From: JAFLCA01 sp041907145
GTDB taxonomy: Bacteria > Bdellovibrionota_C > UBA2361 > JAFLCA01
DNA: 21,488 nt
Direction of reading: 5' to 3'
NCBI GenBank assembly: GCA_041907145.1
Contig: JAYRHW010000220.1
Span: forward strand, 1 to 21,488
Shown here piece after piece: positions 1-7,794 of the stretch. The position numbers and the translations under genes were made by a program. The notes under the pieces are model-generated. The model was given only the letters and a program-made list of their open reading frames with translations. It searched no databases and was not told where the DNA came from. Every line of letters begins with the position of its first letter. Position 1 is the stretch's first letter.

Positions 1-485
1 AAAGTATCCTGCATGTCACGCGCCGGGTGATGCTGCGGAATATTGAGCGAGTCGAAGCAGTAGTAATCGGTCTCCACTTCGGGACCCACGACATTTTGAA
101 ATCCGAATGGCTTCAAAAGGGAGAATATCTTGCGTTCGATCTTAGAGATCAGACTGGCGCTGCCGAGGCCCGGAGAGAAAGAAGGCAGCGAAACATCTAT
201 AAATTCCGACTTCGCGGTTTGCTCAACGGCAGCCTTCGCGAACTCTTCTTCTTTAGCGGCAACGAAAGTCTCTACCTTATTCTTGAGCTCATTGAGCTTT
301 CCTGCCACCTCGGGCTTCTTGTCCGGATCAACTTCGCGAAGCTGCTTAAAGAGAACCTTTATGGTTCCGTCCTTGGACAGCCAGTCGCGTTTGAGCATCT
401 CCAGGTCGGCGCTCGTACGCACTGCAGACAATGAGGCAGACAGAGTCGTATCGAGCGCCGAAAGGTCAAGGTCCTTCAGTTGCAT
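1..485 (-). CDS. pheS: Phenylalanine--tRNA ligase alpha subunit (5' part; runs off left edge)
   Basis: Reading the minus strand from an ATG at 485 gives an uninterrupted frame of about 161 residues to the window edge. It begins MQLKDLDLSALDTTLSASLS, has a coiled-coil-like, Lys/Glu-rich N-terminal region (about residues 20-90), and reaches the class II synthetase core with the segments FSLLKPFGFQNVVGPEVETD and FDSLNIPQHHPARDMQDT. The HPARDMQDT motif is motif-2-adjacent sequence diagnostic of PheS. With PheT it forms the cytoplasmic alpha2beta2 enzyme that charges tRNA-Phe. The start lies 8 bases after the stop of the cyclophilin gene upstream, so the two are probably co-transcribed. An in-frame ATT at 491 is a less likely start. 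The 3' part, including motif 3, and any pheT lie outside the window. Confidence 0.93.
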   Translation of the reverse strand, partial: MQLKDLDLSALDTTLSASLSAVRTSADLEMLKRDWLSKDGTIKVLFKQLREVDPDKKPEVAGKLNELKNKVETFVAAKEEEFAKAAVEQTAKSEFIDVSLPSFSPGLGSASLISKIERKIFSLLKPFGFQNVVGPEVETDYYCFDSLNIPQHHPARDMQDT

Positions 486-493
486 GCGAATGC

Positions 494-1093
494 TTAACCC
501 TTCTTCGGAAATCGCTTATCAAGAATGCTGTTCCACTCGGAAATCTGACCGGCCTCAGCCTTGAGCAACGCCGACGCATCCCCTTGAATCGTGGCCTTCA
601 CGATCGAGTCGCCCTGTTGGATAGCATTGACTACGTCTTGGCCGGAAGTAACGTGCCCGAAGACCGTGTGCTTGCCATCAAGCCAGGGCGTCGCAACATG
701 GGTGATGAAAAACTGACTGCCGTTCGTTCCTGGGCCTGCGTTAGCCATCGATAAAATTCCAGGACCGGTGTGCTTGAGAGACGGATCGAATTCGTCCGCA
801 AAACGATAGCCGGGTCCTCCGCGGCCGCTGCCTTCGGGATCTCCGCCCTGAATCATGAAATCAGGAATGACGCGGTGGAACTTGAGGCCATCATAGTACC
901 CGCGTTGCACGAGATTCACGAAATTGGCCACGGTGATGGGGGTCTTGTCTGGCGTAAGGGCAAGAACAATCTTTCCTTTGGTTGTTTCGAGTGTGAGCTG
1001 CAATTCGCCAGCGGCGGAAGCTTTTCCTGGTGCCATAGAAAAAAGTACTCCAACAAATAGAAGGGTCGTAGACAGCAAACGAGCAATTCGCAT
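494..1093 (-). CDS. Secreted cyclophilin-type peptidyl-prolyl cis-trans isomerase
   Basis: The protein has 199 aa from the ATG at 1093, chosen because GGGGGA lies just upstream and the product then opens with a clean signal peptide (MRIARLLSTTLLFVGVLFSM, cleavage near ASA-A at about residue 27). The frame extends to 1177 but adds only an unlikely Arg-rich leader. The rest is a single cyclophilin domain with FHRVIPDFMIQGGDP (catalytic Arg74, Phe79, Gln82), GSQFFIT (126-131) and Trp137/His142 in PWLDGKHTVFG, so all key active-site residues are present. It should catalyse proline isomerisation during folding of exported proteins in the periplasm. pheS follows after 8 bases. Cyclophilin placed before a tRNA synthetase gene is not a classic pairing. 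Confidence 0.93.
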   Translation of the reverse strand: MRIARLLSTTLLFVGVLFSMAPGKASAAGELQLTLETTKGKIVLALTPDKTPITVANFVNLVQRGYYDGLKFHRVIPDFMIQGGDPEGSGRGGPGYRFADEFDPSLKHTGPGILSMANAGPGTNGSQFFITHVATPWLDGKHTVFGHVTSGQDVVNAIQQGDSIVKATIQGDASALLKAEAGQISEWNSILDKRFPKKG

Positions 1094-1191
1094 AAATCCC
1101 CCGTGCATTTCCGTATGATTGCGAACCCGAACGGGCCCCAGAACGCGATTTAAGCGTTCTCCGATGCGTACAGACATCGATATTCGTACTG

Positions 1192-1220
1192 TCTATAGCG
1201 GTAAATGGCAAGGATTTCGA
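1192..1220 (-). promoter_or_regulatory. Candidate sigma-70-type promoter for the cyclophilin-pheS unit
   Basis: On the minus strand TCGAAA (1215-1220) and TATAGA (1192-1197) are separated by 17 bases. The hexamers match the -35/-10 consensus at 4/6 and 5/6 positions. Transcription would start near 1185, giving a leader of about 90 bases. Prediction by eye only. Confidence 0.35.
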
Positions 1221-1349
1221 GGTAGTAAGGGCATCTTAGGGGGGCTCAGACAGTGTTTGTGCGCCTAGCGCCTTTTTGGTACTTATCTTACCGTACAGGC
1301 TGATCGTGCGCCTGACGAATTGAATGTTTAACTCTTTGGAATGAATTAC

Positions 1350-2129
1350 ATGACACGCATGAATGCACTCCTCAAGGCGGGTGTCCTTGTGGCGCTTGTT
1401 GCAGGTTTCTCCGGTCTAGCGGCCGCTGACACCAACAACAAAGCTTTCGAACAAAATATCGAGAAATATCTTTCAACCGAATCTGGCCAGCAAGCAGTCG
1501 GCAAGGCCGTTGAGGAGTACTTCAAGCGGCGCCAAGCTGATGCGCGCAAGCAGCAAGAAGAGCAAGTCGCTGCCCAGATGGAGGAGCAATTCCGCAATCC
1601 CGTAAAAATCGACGCCGGCAAGAGTTACGTGCGCGGTCCTGCCTCGGCGAAAGTGACCATCATCGAGTTTTCGGACTTCCAGTGCCCCTATTGCAAGAAG
1701 GGATATGACACGATGAAGGAACTCGAGAAGGCCTATCCGAACGACGTAAAGTTCGTCTTCAAGAACTTGCCGCTTCCCTTTCACCAGCAAGCCAAGCCTG
1801 CGGCAATCGCAGCACTGGCCGCTGGAAAGCAAGGAAAGTTCTGGGAGTTTCATGACGCGATGTTCGAAAACCAGGATAAGCTCGGCGATGCATTGTACCT
1901 GCAAACCGCTGAAAAGCTCGGTCTCAATATGGACACCTTCAAGGCTGATTTGAATTCCGAAGAGATCAAGAAGCAAATCGAGGAAGATACTGCTCTTGGT
2001 AGTGCCAATGGGATTCAAGGAACGCCCGGTTACTTCGTGAACGGCGTTGCCGTAAAGGGCGCCTATCCGGTGACCCACTTCCGGACGATCATCGATCGTT
2101 GGATCTCAGGGGGAAGCAAGAAGTCCTAA
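1350..2129 (+). CDS. DsbA-family thiol:disulfide oxidoreductase (periplasmic)
   Basis: The product is 259 aa from the ATG at 1350, preceded by TTGGA at a 9-base spacing; an ATG at 1341 (262 aa) is possible, but GGA abuts it directly. A signal peptide (MTRMNALLKAGVLVALVAGF) is followed by a charged, Gln/Glu-rich helix (about residues 35-85, probably coiled coil). Then comes a thioredoxin-fold domain with VTIIEFSDFQCPYCKKGYDTM: the CPYC redox pair is Cys112/Cys115 from this start. The helical insert (KPAAIAALAAGKQGKFWEFH) and cis-Pro loop GIQGTPGYFVNGV are also typical. This resembles the DsbA/DsbG/BdbD group (thioredoxin_4) used for oxidising or isomerising disulfides in exported proteins. It is monocistronic and ends at a strong terminator. 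Confidence 0.92.
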   Translation: MTRMNALLKAGVLVALVAGFSGLAAADTNNKAFEQNIEKYLSTESGQQAVGKAVEEYFKRRQADARKQQEEQVAAQMEEQFRNPVKIDAGKSYVRGPASAKVTIIEFSDFQCPYCKKGYDTMKELEKAYPNDVKFVFKNLPLPFHQQAKPAAIAALAAGKQGKFWEFHDAMFENQDKLGDALYLQTAEKLGLNMDTFKADLNSEEIKKQIEEDTALGSANGIQGTPGYFVNGVAVKGAYPVTHFRTIIDRWISGGSKKS

Positions 2130-2156
2130 CAAGGACCTTTGAAGCTATCCGCATGA

Positions 2157-2190
2157 ACGGGAGGGCGAGAGCCCTCCCGTTTTTTATTTT
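2157..2190 (+). terminator. Rho-independent terminator of the DsbA-like gene
   Basis: A perfect 10-bp stem ACGGGAGGGC (2157-2166) / GCCCTCCCGT (2171-2180) with a GAGA loop is followed by a T-rich run (2180-2190). It lies 28 bases after the stop codon at 2129. The opposite strand lacks a comparable T tract, so it acts mainly on the plus strand. Confidence 0.93.
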
Positions 2191-2202
2191 CGGCCAATGT
2201 AG

Positions 2203-2607
2203 TTATTCGAATAGTATGTAGGCATCCTCGATGCCGAGAGTCTCGAGCACGTAATTGAACACTTTGGCGTCATCGTCGAGACCAGACAAAAAGGTGTCAT
2301 CGGGCAGCGTATCGTCGACAACCGCAAAGTAACGCAGCGCCCCAATCACAAGGGCCCGCTGCTCGGTCGAATATTCTTCATAGCGTTCGAGTAATACCTG
2401 TGCTGTGCGCGCAATCTGTTCGAGCCGCTGACGGTTGACGCGAGGATTCGTCTCGGCAATGTCTTCAAGTTTTCGTACGCACTCGTCAAAGTCGGATTTC
2501 ACATTAGGGAGCAGGTCGACGGGAAGCGGCTCGCACAATCTTCGAAAAGTCGGGATAAGAGTCTCCGGGAATCGCGGTAATTTGTGCTTTTTGGCAAAGA
2601 AGCTCAT
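2203..2607 (-). CDS. Small conserved-looking protein, possible YkvA/DUF1232-like C-terminus
   Basis: The 134-aa product is soluble and probably all-helical, with no signal peptide or membrane segment. Residues about 1-70 are charged and helical (LCEPLPVDLLPNVKSDFDECVRKLEDIAE). The C-terminal part, ALRYFAVVDDTLPD then GLDDDAKVFNYVLETLG, loosely follows the Y-x(n)-D-x-[IL]-P-D-x(n)-G-x-x-D-D-x-x-V spacing of the YkvA/DUF1232 family but without its hydrophobic helix. I offer this only as a lead. No clear ribosome-binding site precedes the ATG at 2607; a TATGAT hexamer at 2619-2624 on the same strand could make a nearly leaderless transcript. The gene is divergent from typA with a 78-base gap. 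Function unknown. Confidence 0.7.
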   Translation of the reverse strand: MSFFAKKHKLPRFPETLIPTFRRLCEPLPVDLLPNVKSDFDECVRKLEDIAETNPRVNRQRLEQIARTAQVLLERYEEYSTEQRALVIGALRYFAVVDDTLPDDTFLSGLDDDAKVFNYVLETLGIEDAYILFE

Positions 2608-2685
2608 GGCACAGGGTTATCATAAACAGATTCTTCTGGCTAATACTCGCTTCCAACCTCGTTTTCAGTGTATCGTGGCGCCCGC

Positions 2686-4491
2686 ATGAAAAACCCCATA
2701 CGCAACGATAAAATCCGCAATATCGCCATCATCGCACACGTCGATCACGGCAAAACGACCCTGGTCGATCAGATGTTTCGCCAAGCCGGCGTATTTCGCG
2801 TCGGGGAAGCGACCGCCGAACGCGTCATGGACTCGATGGATCTCGAACGCGAGCGCGGTATCACCATTTCGGCGAAGAACTGCGCGGTGCGTTGGAAGGG
2901 AATCAAAATCAATATCGTCGACACACCGGGTCACTCGGACTTCGGTGGCGAGGTCGAGCGCGCCCTAGGAATGGTGGACGGCGCCGTGTTGTTGGTCGAT
3001 TCTTCCGAAGGCCCTCTGCCTCAGACGCGCTTTGTGCTACGCAAGGCTCTCGAAGCAAATTTGAAGATCGTCGTGGTCATTAACAAGATTGACCGCAAGG
3101 ATGCTCGCGCCAAGGAGGTTCTCAATGCGGTGTACGATCTCTTTATCGATCTCGATGCCCGTGAAGAACAGCTGGATTTCCCGGTGCTGTACGCTATCGG
3201 CCGCGACGGAGTTGCACAGAAGAAGCTGGATGAGCCGGGCAAGGATTTGGAACCATTGTTCGAAGCGATAGCCGCTGAAATTCCAGGCCCGACCTATGAC
3301 GATAGCGAGCCATTTCAAATGCTCGTATCGAATCTTGCCTACTCAGACTACTTGGGGCGTCTCGCTATCGGCAAGGTCGTGCATGGCACAGCCAAGGCCA
3401 AAGATAATGCGGTGCGCATTGACCGTGATGGGAAGATGCATACGCTTCGCATTACCAAACTGCAGGTATATGACGGAATCGCGATCAAGGAAGCCGAGTC
3501 TGCCGCTCCCGGGGATATCATCATCCTCTCCGGAATCGAAGAAGTCGAAATTGGCGATACTATTTGCACCAAGGAAAACCCGCGTACACTAAAGCGCGTC
3601 AGCGTCGATGAGCCCACGATTTCGATGCGTTTTGCTTCCAATACTTCACCACTTGCGGGGCGGGATGGGAAATTTCTGCTCTCAGGCAAAATCGGTGAAC
3701 GTCTTCGAAAGGAAGCGCTGTCGAACGTTGCCCTGCAAATCGAGGAGTCTGGCGACGAGAGCTTCATCGTCAAAGGCCGCGGCGAATTTCAGATGGTAAT
3801 CTTGATCGAAAGCATGCGCCGCGATGGCTTCGAAATGAGCGTCGGGCGCCCCCAAATAATATTCAAAGAAAGGGATGGGAAGAGACTCGAGCCGATTGAG
3901 CATTTGTTCATCGACTGCGACGAGCACTTTACCGGCATCGTGACGGAGAAACTCTCTCAGCGACGCGGCAGAATGATCAACTTGGTCAACCATGGCTCAG
4001 GCCGAGTACGACTCGAGTTTACCGTTCCTTCACGCGGACTCATCGGCTATCGAAACGAATTTCTCACGGATACAAAGGGTACCGGAATGATGAACTCGTA
4101 CTTGCAAGGGTACGAGGAATATCGCGGGGACTTTTTGTCCCGCGTCACTGGATCTTTGGTGTCCGATCGGGACGGCGAGGCTGTTGCCTATGCGATTTTC
4201 CATCTGGAGCCTCGCGGCAGAATTTTCGTGCGTCCCGGAGACCAGGTGTACGAAGGGATGATCATCGGGGAACACAGCCGCGAGAACGATCTGGACGTAA
4301 ACATTACCAAGGCAAAAAAGCTTACCAACATCCGCGCGGCCGGCCGCGATGAGAATATTATCCTCACCCCCGTGACTCCGATGACCCTGGAGAAAGCCAT
4401 AGAGTTCATTCGCGATGACGAGCTAGTCGAGGTTACCCCCTCGTACGTTCGATTACGCAAAACGATGTTACCCGCTTCCAAACGCAGCTAG
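2686..4491 (+). CDS. typA: Ribosome-associated translational GTPase TypA/BipA
   Basis: The product is 601 aa from the ATG at 2686, the normal length and N-terminus for this family (MKNPIRNDKIRNIAIIAHVD). G1 is AHVDHGKTT (17-25), G2 RGITIS, G3 DTPGHSDFGGE and G4 NKID. After the GTPase come the EF-Tu-like domain 2, the EF-G-like domains III and V, and the TypA-specific C-terminal domain. VPSRGLIGYRNEFLTDTKGTG and the ending TPSYVRLRKTMLP are typical of TypA and distinguish it from LepA and EF-G. It binds 70S ribosomes at the EF-G site and supports 50S assembly and growth at low temperature or stress. The frame extends six codons upstream but lacks a better start. No strong SD is visible. Confidence 0.97.
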   Translation: MKNPIRNDKIRNIAIIAHVDHGKTTLVDQMFRQAGVFRVGEATAERVMDSMDLERERGITISAKNCAVRWKGIKINIVDTPGHSDFGGEVERALGMVDGAVLLVDSSEGPLPQTRFVLRKALEANLKIVVVINKIDRKDARAKEVLNAVYDLFIDLDAREEQLDFPVLYAIGRDGVAQKKLDEPGKDLEPLFEAIAAEIPGPTYDDSEPFQMLVSNLAYSDYLGRLAIGKVVHGTAKAKDNAVRIDRDGKMHTLRITKLQVYDGIAIKEAESAAPGDIIILSGIEEVEIGDTICTKENPRTLKRVSVDEPTISMRFASNTSPLAGRDGKFLLSGKIGERLRKEALSNVALQIEESGDESFIVKGRGEFQMVILIESMRRDGFEMSVGRPQIIFKERDGKRLEPIEHLFIDCDEHFTGIVTEKLSQRRGRMINLVNHGSGRVRLEFTVPSRGLIGYRNEFLTDTKGTGMMNSYLQGYEEYRGDFLSRVTGSLVSDRDGEAVAYAIFHLEPRGRIFVRPGDQVYEGMIIGEHSRENDLDVNITKAKKLTNIRAAGRDENIILTPVTPMTLEKAIEFIRDDELVEVTPSYVRLRKTMLPASKRS

Positions 4492-4516
4492 CTGCAGGCG
4501 CAAGAATTGACCAGTC

Positions 4517-4536
4517 CTGGGGAACTTCATTCCCAG
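4517..4536 (+). terminator. Weak hairpin downstream of typA
   Basis: CTGGGGAA (4517-4524) pairs with TTCCCAG (4530-4536) across a CTTCA loop with one bulged G. It lies 25 bases after the typA stop. No good T tract follows, so a terminator role is uncertain. Confidence 0.25.
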
Positions 4537-4596
4537 TAGGAGAATTTTGTAACTGATCTTTGGGTTACATTCTCAGGTCCTGCCTCAGTTTCCCCC

Positions 4597-4605
4597 TGAT
4601 ATGAT
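4597..4605 (+). promoter_or_regulatory. Candidate extended -10 promoter for the CAP gene
   Basis: TGA directly precedes TATGAT (4600-4605; 5/6 to consensus), an extended -10 arrangement. No convincing -35 lies 16-18 bases upstream. The leader to the ATG at 4762 would be about 150 bases and would contain the hairpin at 4641-4663. Confidence 0.3.
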
Positions 4606-4634
4606 TAGTCTTTTTCTGCCACACTGTGGATAAG

Positions 4635-4664
4635 TGGCCCAAGCTCAGGAGGGGCCTGAGCTTT
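4635..4664 (+). promoter_or_regulatory. Leader hairpin upstream of the CAP gene, with alternative pairing
   Basis: AAGCTCAGG (4641-4649) and CCTGAGCTT (4655-4663) form a perfect 9-bp stem over an AGGGG loop. TGGCCCA (4635-4641) could instead pair with the GGGGCC at 4651-4656, so two structures compete. Only TTT follows the stem, making it a poor terminator. It could be a leader switch, or the true end of the upstream transcript. Confidence 0.45.
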
Positions 4665-4761
4665 GCATCTAGGTAAAACCATTAAGTTCGCTACGAGATA
4701 TTAAGAAACCACGGGAACCGCACGTTAAGTTACCTTGGGCCGCGTAACGACTTTGTATTAC

Positions 4762-5607
4762 ATGGTTTTAAGACACCTTCGTTTTGCTCTTCTGGTTTTT
4801 TGCGCCGCATTGTTCGGTGCCCAGCCGACGCTTGCGGCCTCGCCATCCATCGATCTTCAGGCCAGAACATTAGCAAGCGGTGAAGTACGACTTAAAGTAT
4901 CCGTCTCCGCAGCAAACGCGCTCCGAGGCACTCGCGTAGAAATATTGCGCGGCGACGACGATGGAGCCCTGCTTCCCTATATTCGAATTTCCAACCCCGG
5001 CAGCAGCCAGACATTATTCGATGCTCCAACCCAGGACGGAATATATTCGTACCGCGCAAAGATTTCGGGACGAATCAAGAAGGGCCGTTATAAAGGCAGG
5101 AAATTTTCTGCTCGCAGTAAAGTCACTGCGGTCTTCGTCGAACTTCCATCGGATGGAACGGGCAATCCTCCCGGGGGTGATAACCCCAATGATATCCCGC
5201 CTGCTATTCAGCTTGGAGCCGGGATTAGCCGATGCCCGGCCTCATTTGCTCAAGACCTCCTCAACCTGGTTAATTCAGCCCGCTCGCAGAATGGACTGGG
5301 TGCTCTCTCTTTAGACGACCACCTAAATTGGGCGGCTGAAAAGCACAGTAATTGGATGATGGTCAGCAATACCTTCTCCCATGATAACTGGTACGAGGAA
5401 ATTATCGAGTCGGGCTTCCAGGGCACGAGTTTCGGTCAGAATATCGCCGCCCTGGGTTACCCTACGCCGGCGTCCGTCATGGACGGCTGGATGAACAGCC
5501 CAGGCCACCGTGCCAACATTCTCAAATCTTCTTATGGACATATGGGTGTTTCTTGCCTGCAAAACAGCGCTGGGACGCGCTGGTGGACTCAGGATTTCGG
5601 TTCCTAG
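4762..5607 (+). CDS. Secreted CAP (SCP/PR-1) domain protein with an N-terminal beta-sandwich-like domain
   Basis: The product is 281 aa from the ATG at 4762; a TTG at 4735 would add nine residues, and neither has a good SD. A signal peptide (VLRHLRFALLVFCAALFGAQ, cleavage near residue 25) is followed by a roughly 110-aa beta-rich domain resembling an Ig/FN3 fold (SIDLQARTLASGEVRL to SARSKVTAVFV). A Gly/Pro/Asn linker (DGTGNPPGGDNPNDIPP) leads to a CAP domain (about 160-281) with LLNLVNSARSQNGLGALSLD, HSNWMM, FSHDNW, GQNIA, DGWMNSPGHRANIL and GHMGVSC. The usual GENIA motif reads GQNIA, so one conserved Glu of the CAP cavity is Gln. Bacterial CAP proteins are exported and often bind wall or lipid ligands; the role here is unknown. 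The N-terminal domain recurs in the beta-helix protein at the right end. Confidence 0.88.
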   Translation: MVLRHLRFALLVFCAALFGAQPTLAASPSIDLQARTLASGEVRLKVSVSAANALRGTRVEILRGDDDGALLPYIRISNPGSSQTLFDAPTQDGIYSYRAKISGRIKKGRYKGRKFSARSKVTAVFVELPSDGTGNPPGGDNPNDIPPAIQLGAGISRCPASFAQDLLNLVNSARSQNGLGALSLDDHLNWAAEKHSNWMMVSNTFSHDNWYEEIIESGFQGTSFGQNIAALGYPTPASVMDGWMNSPGHRANILKSSYGHMGVSCLQNSAGTRWWTQDFGS

Positions 5608-5628
5608 TCCTGACCATTTGGAATATTT

Positions 5629-5656
5629 TCGACAAGCCGTTTGCTCGTGCTATAAC
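5629..5656 (+). promoter_or_regulatory. Candidate sigma-70-type promoter for the TPR-like gene
   Basis: TCGACA (5629-5634, 5/6 to TTGACA) and TATAAC (5651-5656, 5/6 to TATAAT) are 16 bases apart. The expected start is near 5663, about 17 bases before the ATG at 5680 and inside the palindrome at 5661-5679. The string GCTATAACG recurs at 7863-7871 upstream of the next gene. Confidence 0.55.
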
Positions 5657-5660
5657 GAAG

Positions 5661-5679
5661 GGGAATTGTAGTAATTCCC
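5661..5679 (+). promoter_or_regulatory. 19-bp palindrome over the predicted transcription start and directly before the start codon
   Basis: GGGAATT (5661-5667) and AATTCCC (5673-5679) are perfect inverted arms around GTAGT, ending on the base before the ATG at 5680. As DNA it fits a repressor operator overlapping the start site. As RNA it would be a 7-bp hairpin at the very 5' end that hides the only SD-like sequence (AAGGGG, 5659-5663). Confidence 0.55.
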
Positions 5680-7794
5680 ATGGCGCAAGTAGTTCGTACC
5701 GCCCTCAATGCCGTAGACCAGGCCGAAGCAGATCCATCCACTGCTCCCGTACGCCGCGTCGAAAATCAGCCCTTTCTCTCTGAACACTTTGACTACCACC
5801 CTCGGTCACTGGCAGACGCCGAAGCCGAAGCCTCCGCGCTCAGCCCCGCCTGGGCTTCGTTTATCTCCCAGGGGGAACACTCCTACGCCCTACAAATTGC
5901 CGAAGGCGAGCTTGATTGGTTGGAACGCAGCGGCACCGCTACTCCGGTTCAATTAGCCGACCATCAGGTGCAGATTGGAGTAACCTATCTCACCATAGAT
6001 GCGCCGGACTTGGCCGAAAGCTTCTTTCGTGCCGCCTTTTACAACTACGCCTTGAAGCCGAAGGCAGCCAATCCGTCCGAGCTTACCTCCCTGTGCGGAG
6101 TATGGATTGAAACCCTGATCAATCTCGGAAAACTCGACGATGTGATGATTCCCGTGAATAAAATGCGCGAACTTCACGAACAGAGACTGAGGGACCTTCC
6201 GCCGCAAGCCAGACCGGACGAGCTTCGCTTCTGGGGGTCAATTACCGCCAACATTATAGATGTGAGCATCCAGTCACGAGCACTTCCATTGGTGGAAAAG
6301 TTGTACCCAGAATTAATCGCAAACTTTGAGCAGGCATATGGGAAGAACTCCTCTCTCTATGCCACGGTCCTGACATCTTTTGGTGAGTACTATTACGGCG
6401 TTGATCGGATGTCCGAATGCGCAGGCCAGTATGCCCAGGCTAGGGAAATATTGGAGGCGCTCGGAGAGGATCACGGGCATACCTATGCCATCGCATGTAT
6501 TCGCGGCGCGCAGTACGCGGAGATGAACGGGCAGACTAAGGAAGCGGTTTCACTTGCCGACAGAGCCATAGAACACCTTGATCGTACCGACGAGAAATTT
6601 CCCTATATGCTTCGAGACTGTCACTGGGTCAAAGCACAAGTAGCCCTCGCTGGTGAACGCGGCGTCGAGTCGGTCCGGCATTTTGATGCGGCTATCAAGG
6701 CATTACAAGACGGGAAAGCTGACGCTGCTGAAGTGCTCGCACTTATTGAAGCATGCACGGCTGAAATCGCCGGACTTGGCGCGGTCGAGGTCGAGGAACG
6801 CTGGATTCGGGAATGCATGTCCTGCGCGGAGTCGGCCTTCGGCGAAAAGGATAATCGCAGCTTCCTTGCGCACCAGAACCTGATTAGGTTTCTCGACCGG
6901 CAGCAACGCTACGGACAGAGCTTACGAGAGGAAGAGCGTTACCTCGCAAAGGTCGCAAAGCACCATGGCACGACCAGCGCCGTTTATGTCGAGGCGCTTC
7001 TCGAGAAGTCCGGCACACTGTTTACTCTCGATCAGGCGGAAGCCGGCGAGCTAGCCCTAACCACGGCTCTGACGATCGCTCGAAAAAATCTCAAACTTCC
7101 TGAGAGAAAAATCTTACTCGACGTGCTCGAAGCATTAGGCGACTATCACGCTCGCCGCGGCGATGACACAATGGAACTTCGCTTTCGGGTGATTTGCGAA
7201 CGCATGGCGTACCAACTAGCCGGCCCCACAAGTATTGAATATGGCGATATGATTCTGCGCCGGGGACTGAGCTACTTCGCCAAAGGTGAATTCGCCCTCT
7301 GCGAGAACCAGTGCGATCGCGCGATCGCTGTTTTTGATTCAGCACCGAACGATACAGACCGGCCCAAGCTGGCGCACGCGACGGCCTCGGCTCTCGTGCA
7401 AATTGCCCTGGTGCGAATTCAACAGCGGGATTTTGAGGGTGCACAGCTAAAAATCGATCAAACGTTGGAGCTGCTTTCTGAGCATGATCTCTTGAATTCC
7501 GTTGCCGCGCTGCGTGCTTGCGATGCCCTAGGGGAATGCATCGCCGATGCGACTTCCGTTCTGCCTGACACCGAAGCTCAGGGGCGGGGCCTAGAAAGTT
7601 TGCTGCAGGCCGCAATAATTTCTAAAAACTTGGGCATCCCCGAGTCCCTCGCTGATGTAGTTCGGCAGAAAAGAATTAGAGCTTTCGCACAAGCTGTTGG
7701 CGACGATGAAGCAGTTGCGCGTGCCGAGATCGAACTTACCCGCTTTTTAGCAGATGGCTTGCTCGAGGTGGAAAGCGGCGACGAGGAGCTGTAA
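5680..7794 (+). CDS. Large cytoplasmic TPR-like helical-repeat protein, function unknown
   Basis: The product is 704 aa, with no signal peptide or membrane segment. From about residue 65 to 690 it is built of paired amphipathic helices with TPR-like signatures: YALQIAEGELDWLERSG, YLTIDAPDLAESFFRAAFYNYAL, GQYAQAREILEALGEDHG, AQYAEMNGQTKEAVSLADRAIEHL, FAKGEFALCENQCDRAIAVFD and RIQQRDFEGAQLKIDQTLELL. The tail is acidic (EVESGDEEL). Such arrays are protein-interaction scaffolds, and long kinesin-light-chain-type repeats also occur in regulatory and conflict systems; no enzymatic domain is visible. It has its own candidate promoter and an operator-like palindrome 5' of the ATG. Start chosen at the first ATG after the palindrome. 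I do not recognise the family, and a link to the downstream recombinase-like gene is only positional. Confidence 0.8.
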   Translation: MAQVVRTALNAVDQAEADPSTAPVRRVENQPFLSEHFDYHPRSLADAEAEASALSPAWASFISQGEHSYALQIAEGELDWLERSGTATPVQLADHQVQIGVTYLTIDAPDLAESFFRAAFYNYALKPKAANPSELTSLCGVWIETLINLGKLDDVMIPVNKMRELHEQRLRDLPPQARPDELRFWGSITANIIDVSIQSRALPLVEKLYPELIANFEQAYGKNSSLYATVLTSFGEYYYGVDRMSECAGQYAQAREILEALGEDHGHTYAIACIRGAQYAEMNGQTKEAVSLADRAIEHLDRTDEKFPYMLRDCHWVKAQVALAGERGVESVRHFDAAIKALQDGKADAAEVLALIEACTAEIAGLGAVEVEERWIRECMSCAESAFGEKDNRSFLAHQNLIRFLDRQQRYGQSLREEERYLAKVAKHHGTTSAVYVEALLEKSGTLFTLDQAEAGELALTTALTIARKNLKLPERKILLDVLEALGDYHARRGDDTMELRFRVICERMAYQLAGPTSIEYGDMILRRGLSYFAKGEFALCENQCDRAIAVFDSAPNDTDRPKLAHATASALVQIALVRIQQRDFEGAQLKIDQTLELLSEHDLLNSVAALRACDALGECIADATSVLPDTEAQGRGLESLLQAAIISKNLGIPESLADVVRQKRIRAFAQAVGDDEAVARAEIELTRFLADGLLEVESGDEEL

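Noticed and set aside
4570..4761. Cyclic-di-GMP (GEMM) or other known riboswitch upstream of the CAP gene
   Set aside because: Short look-alike strings occur, but the conserved GEMM core order is absent; only simple hairpins are supported.
7091..7615. 174-codon open frame on the minus strand inside the TPR gene
   Set aside because: Antisense shadow: basic, low-complexity product, no ribosome-binding site, and the plus-strand frame encodes coherent helical repeats.
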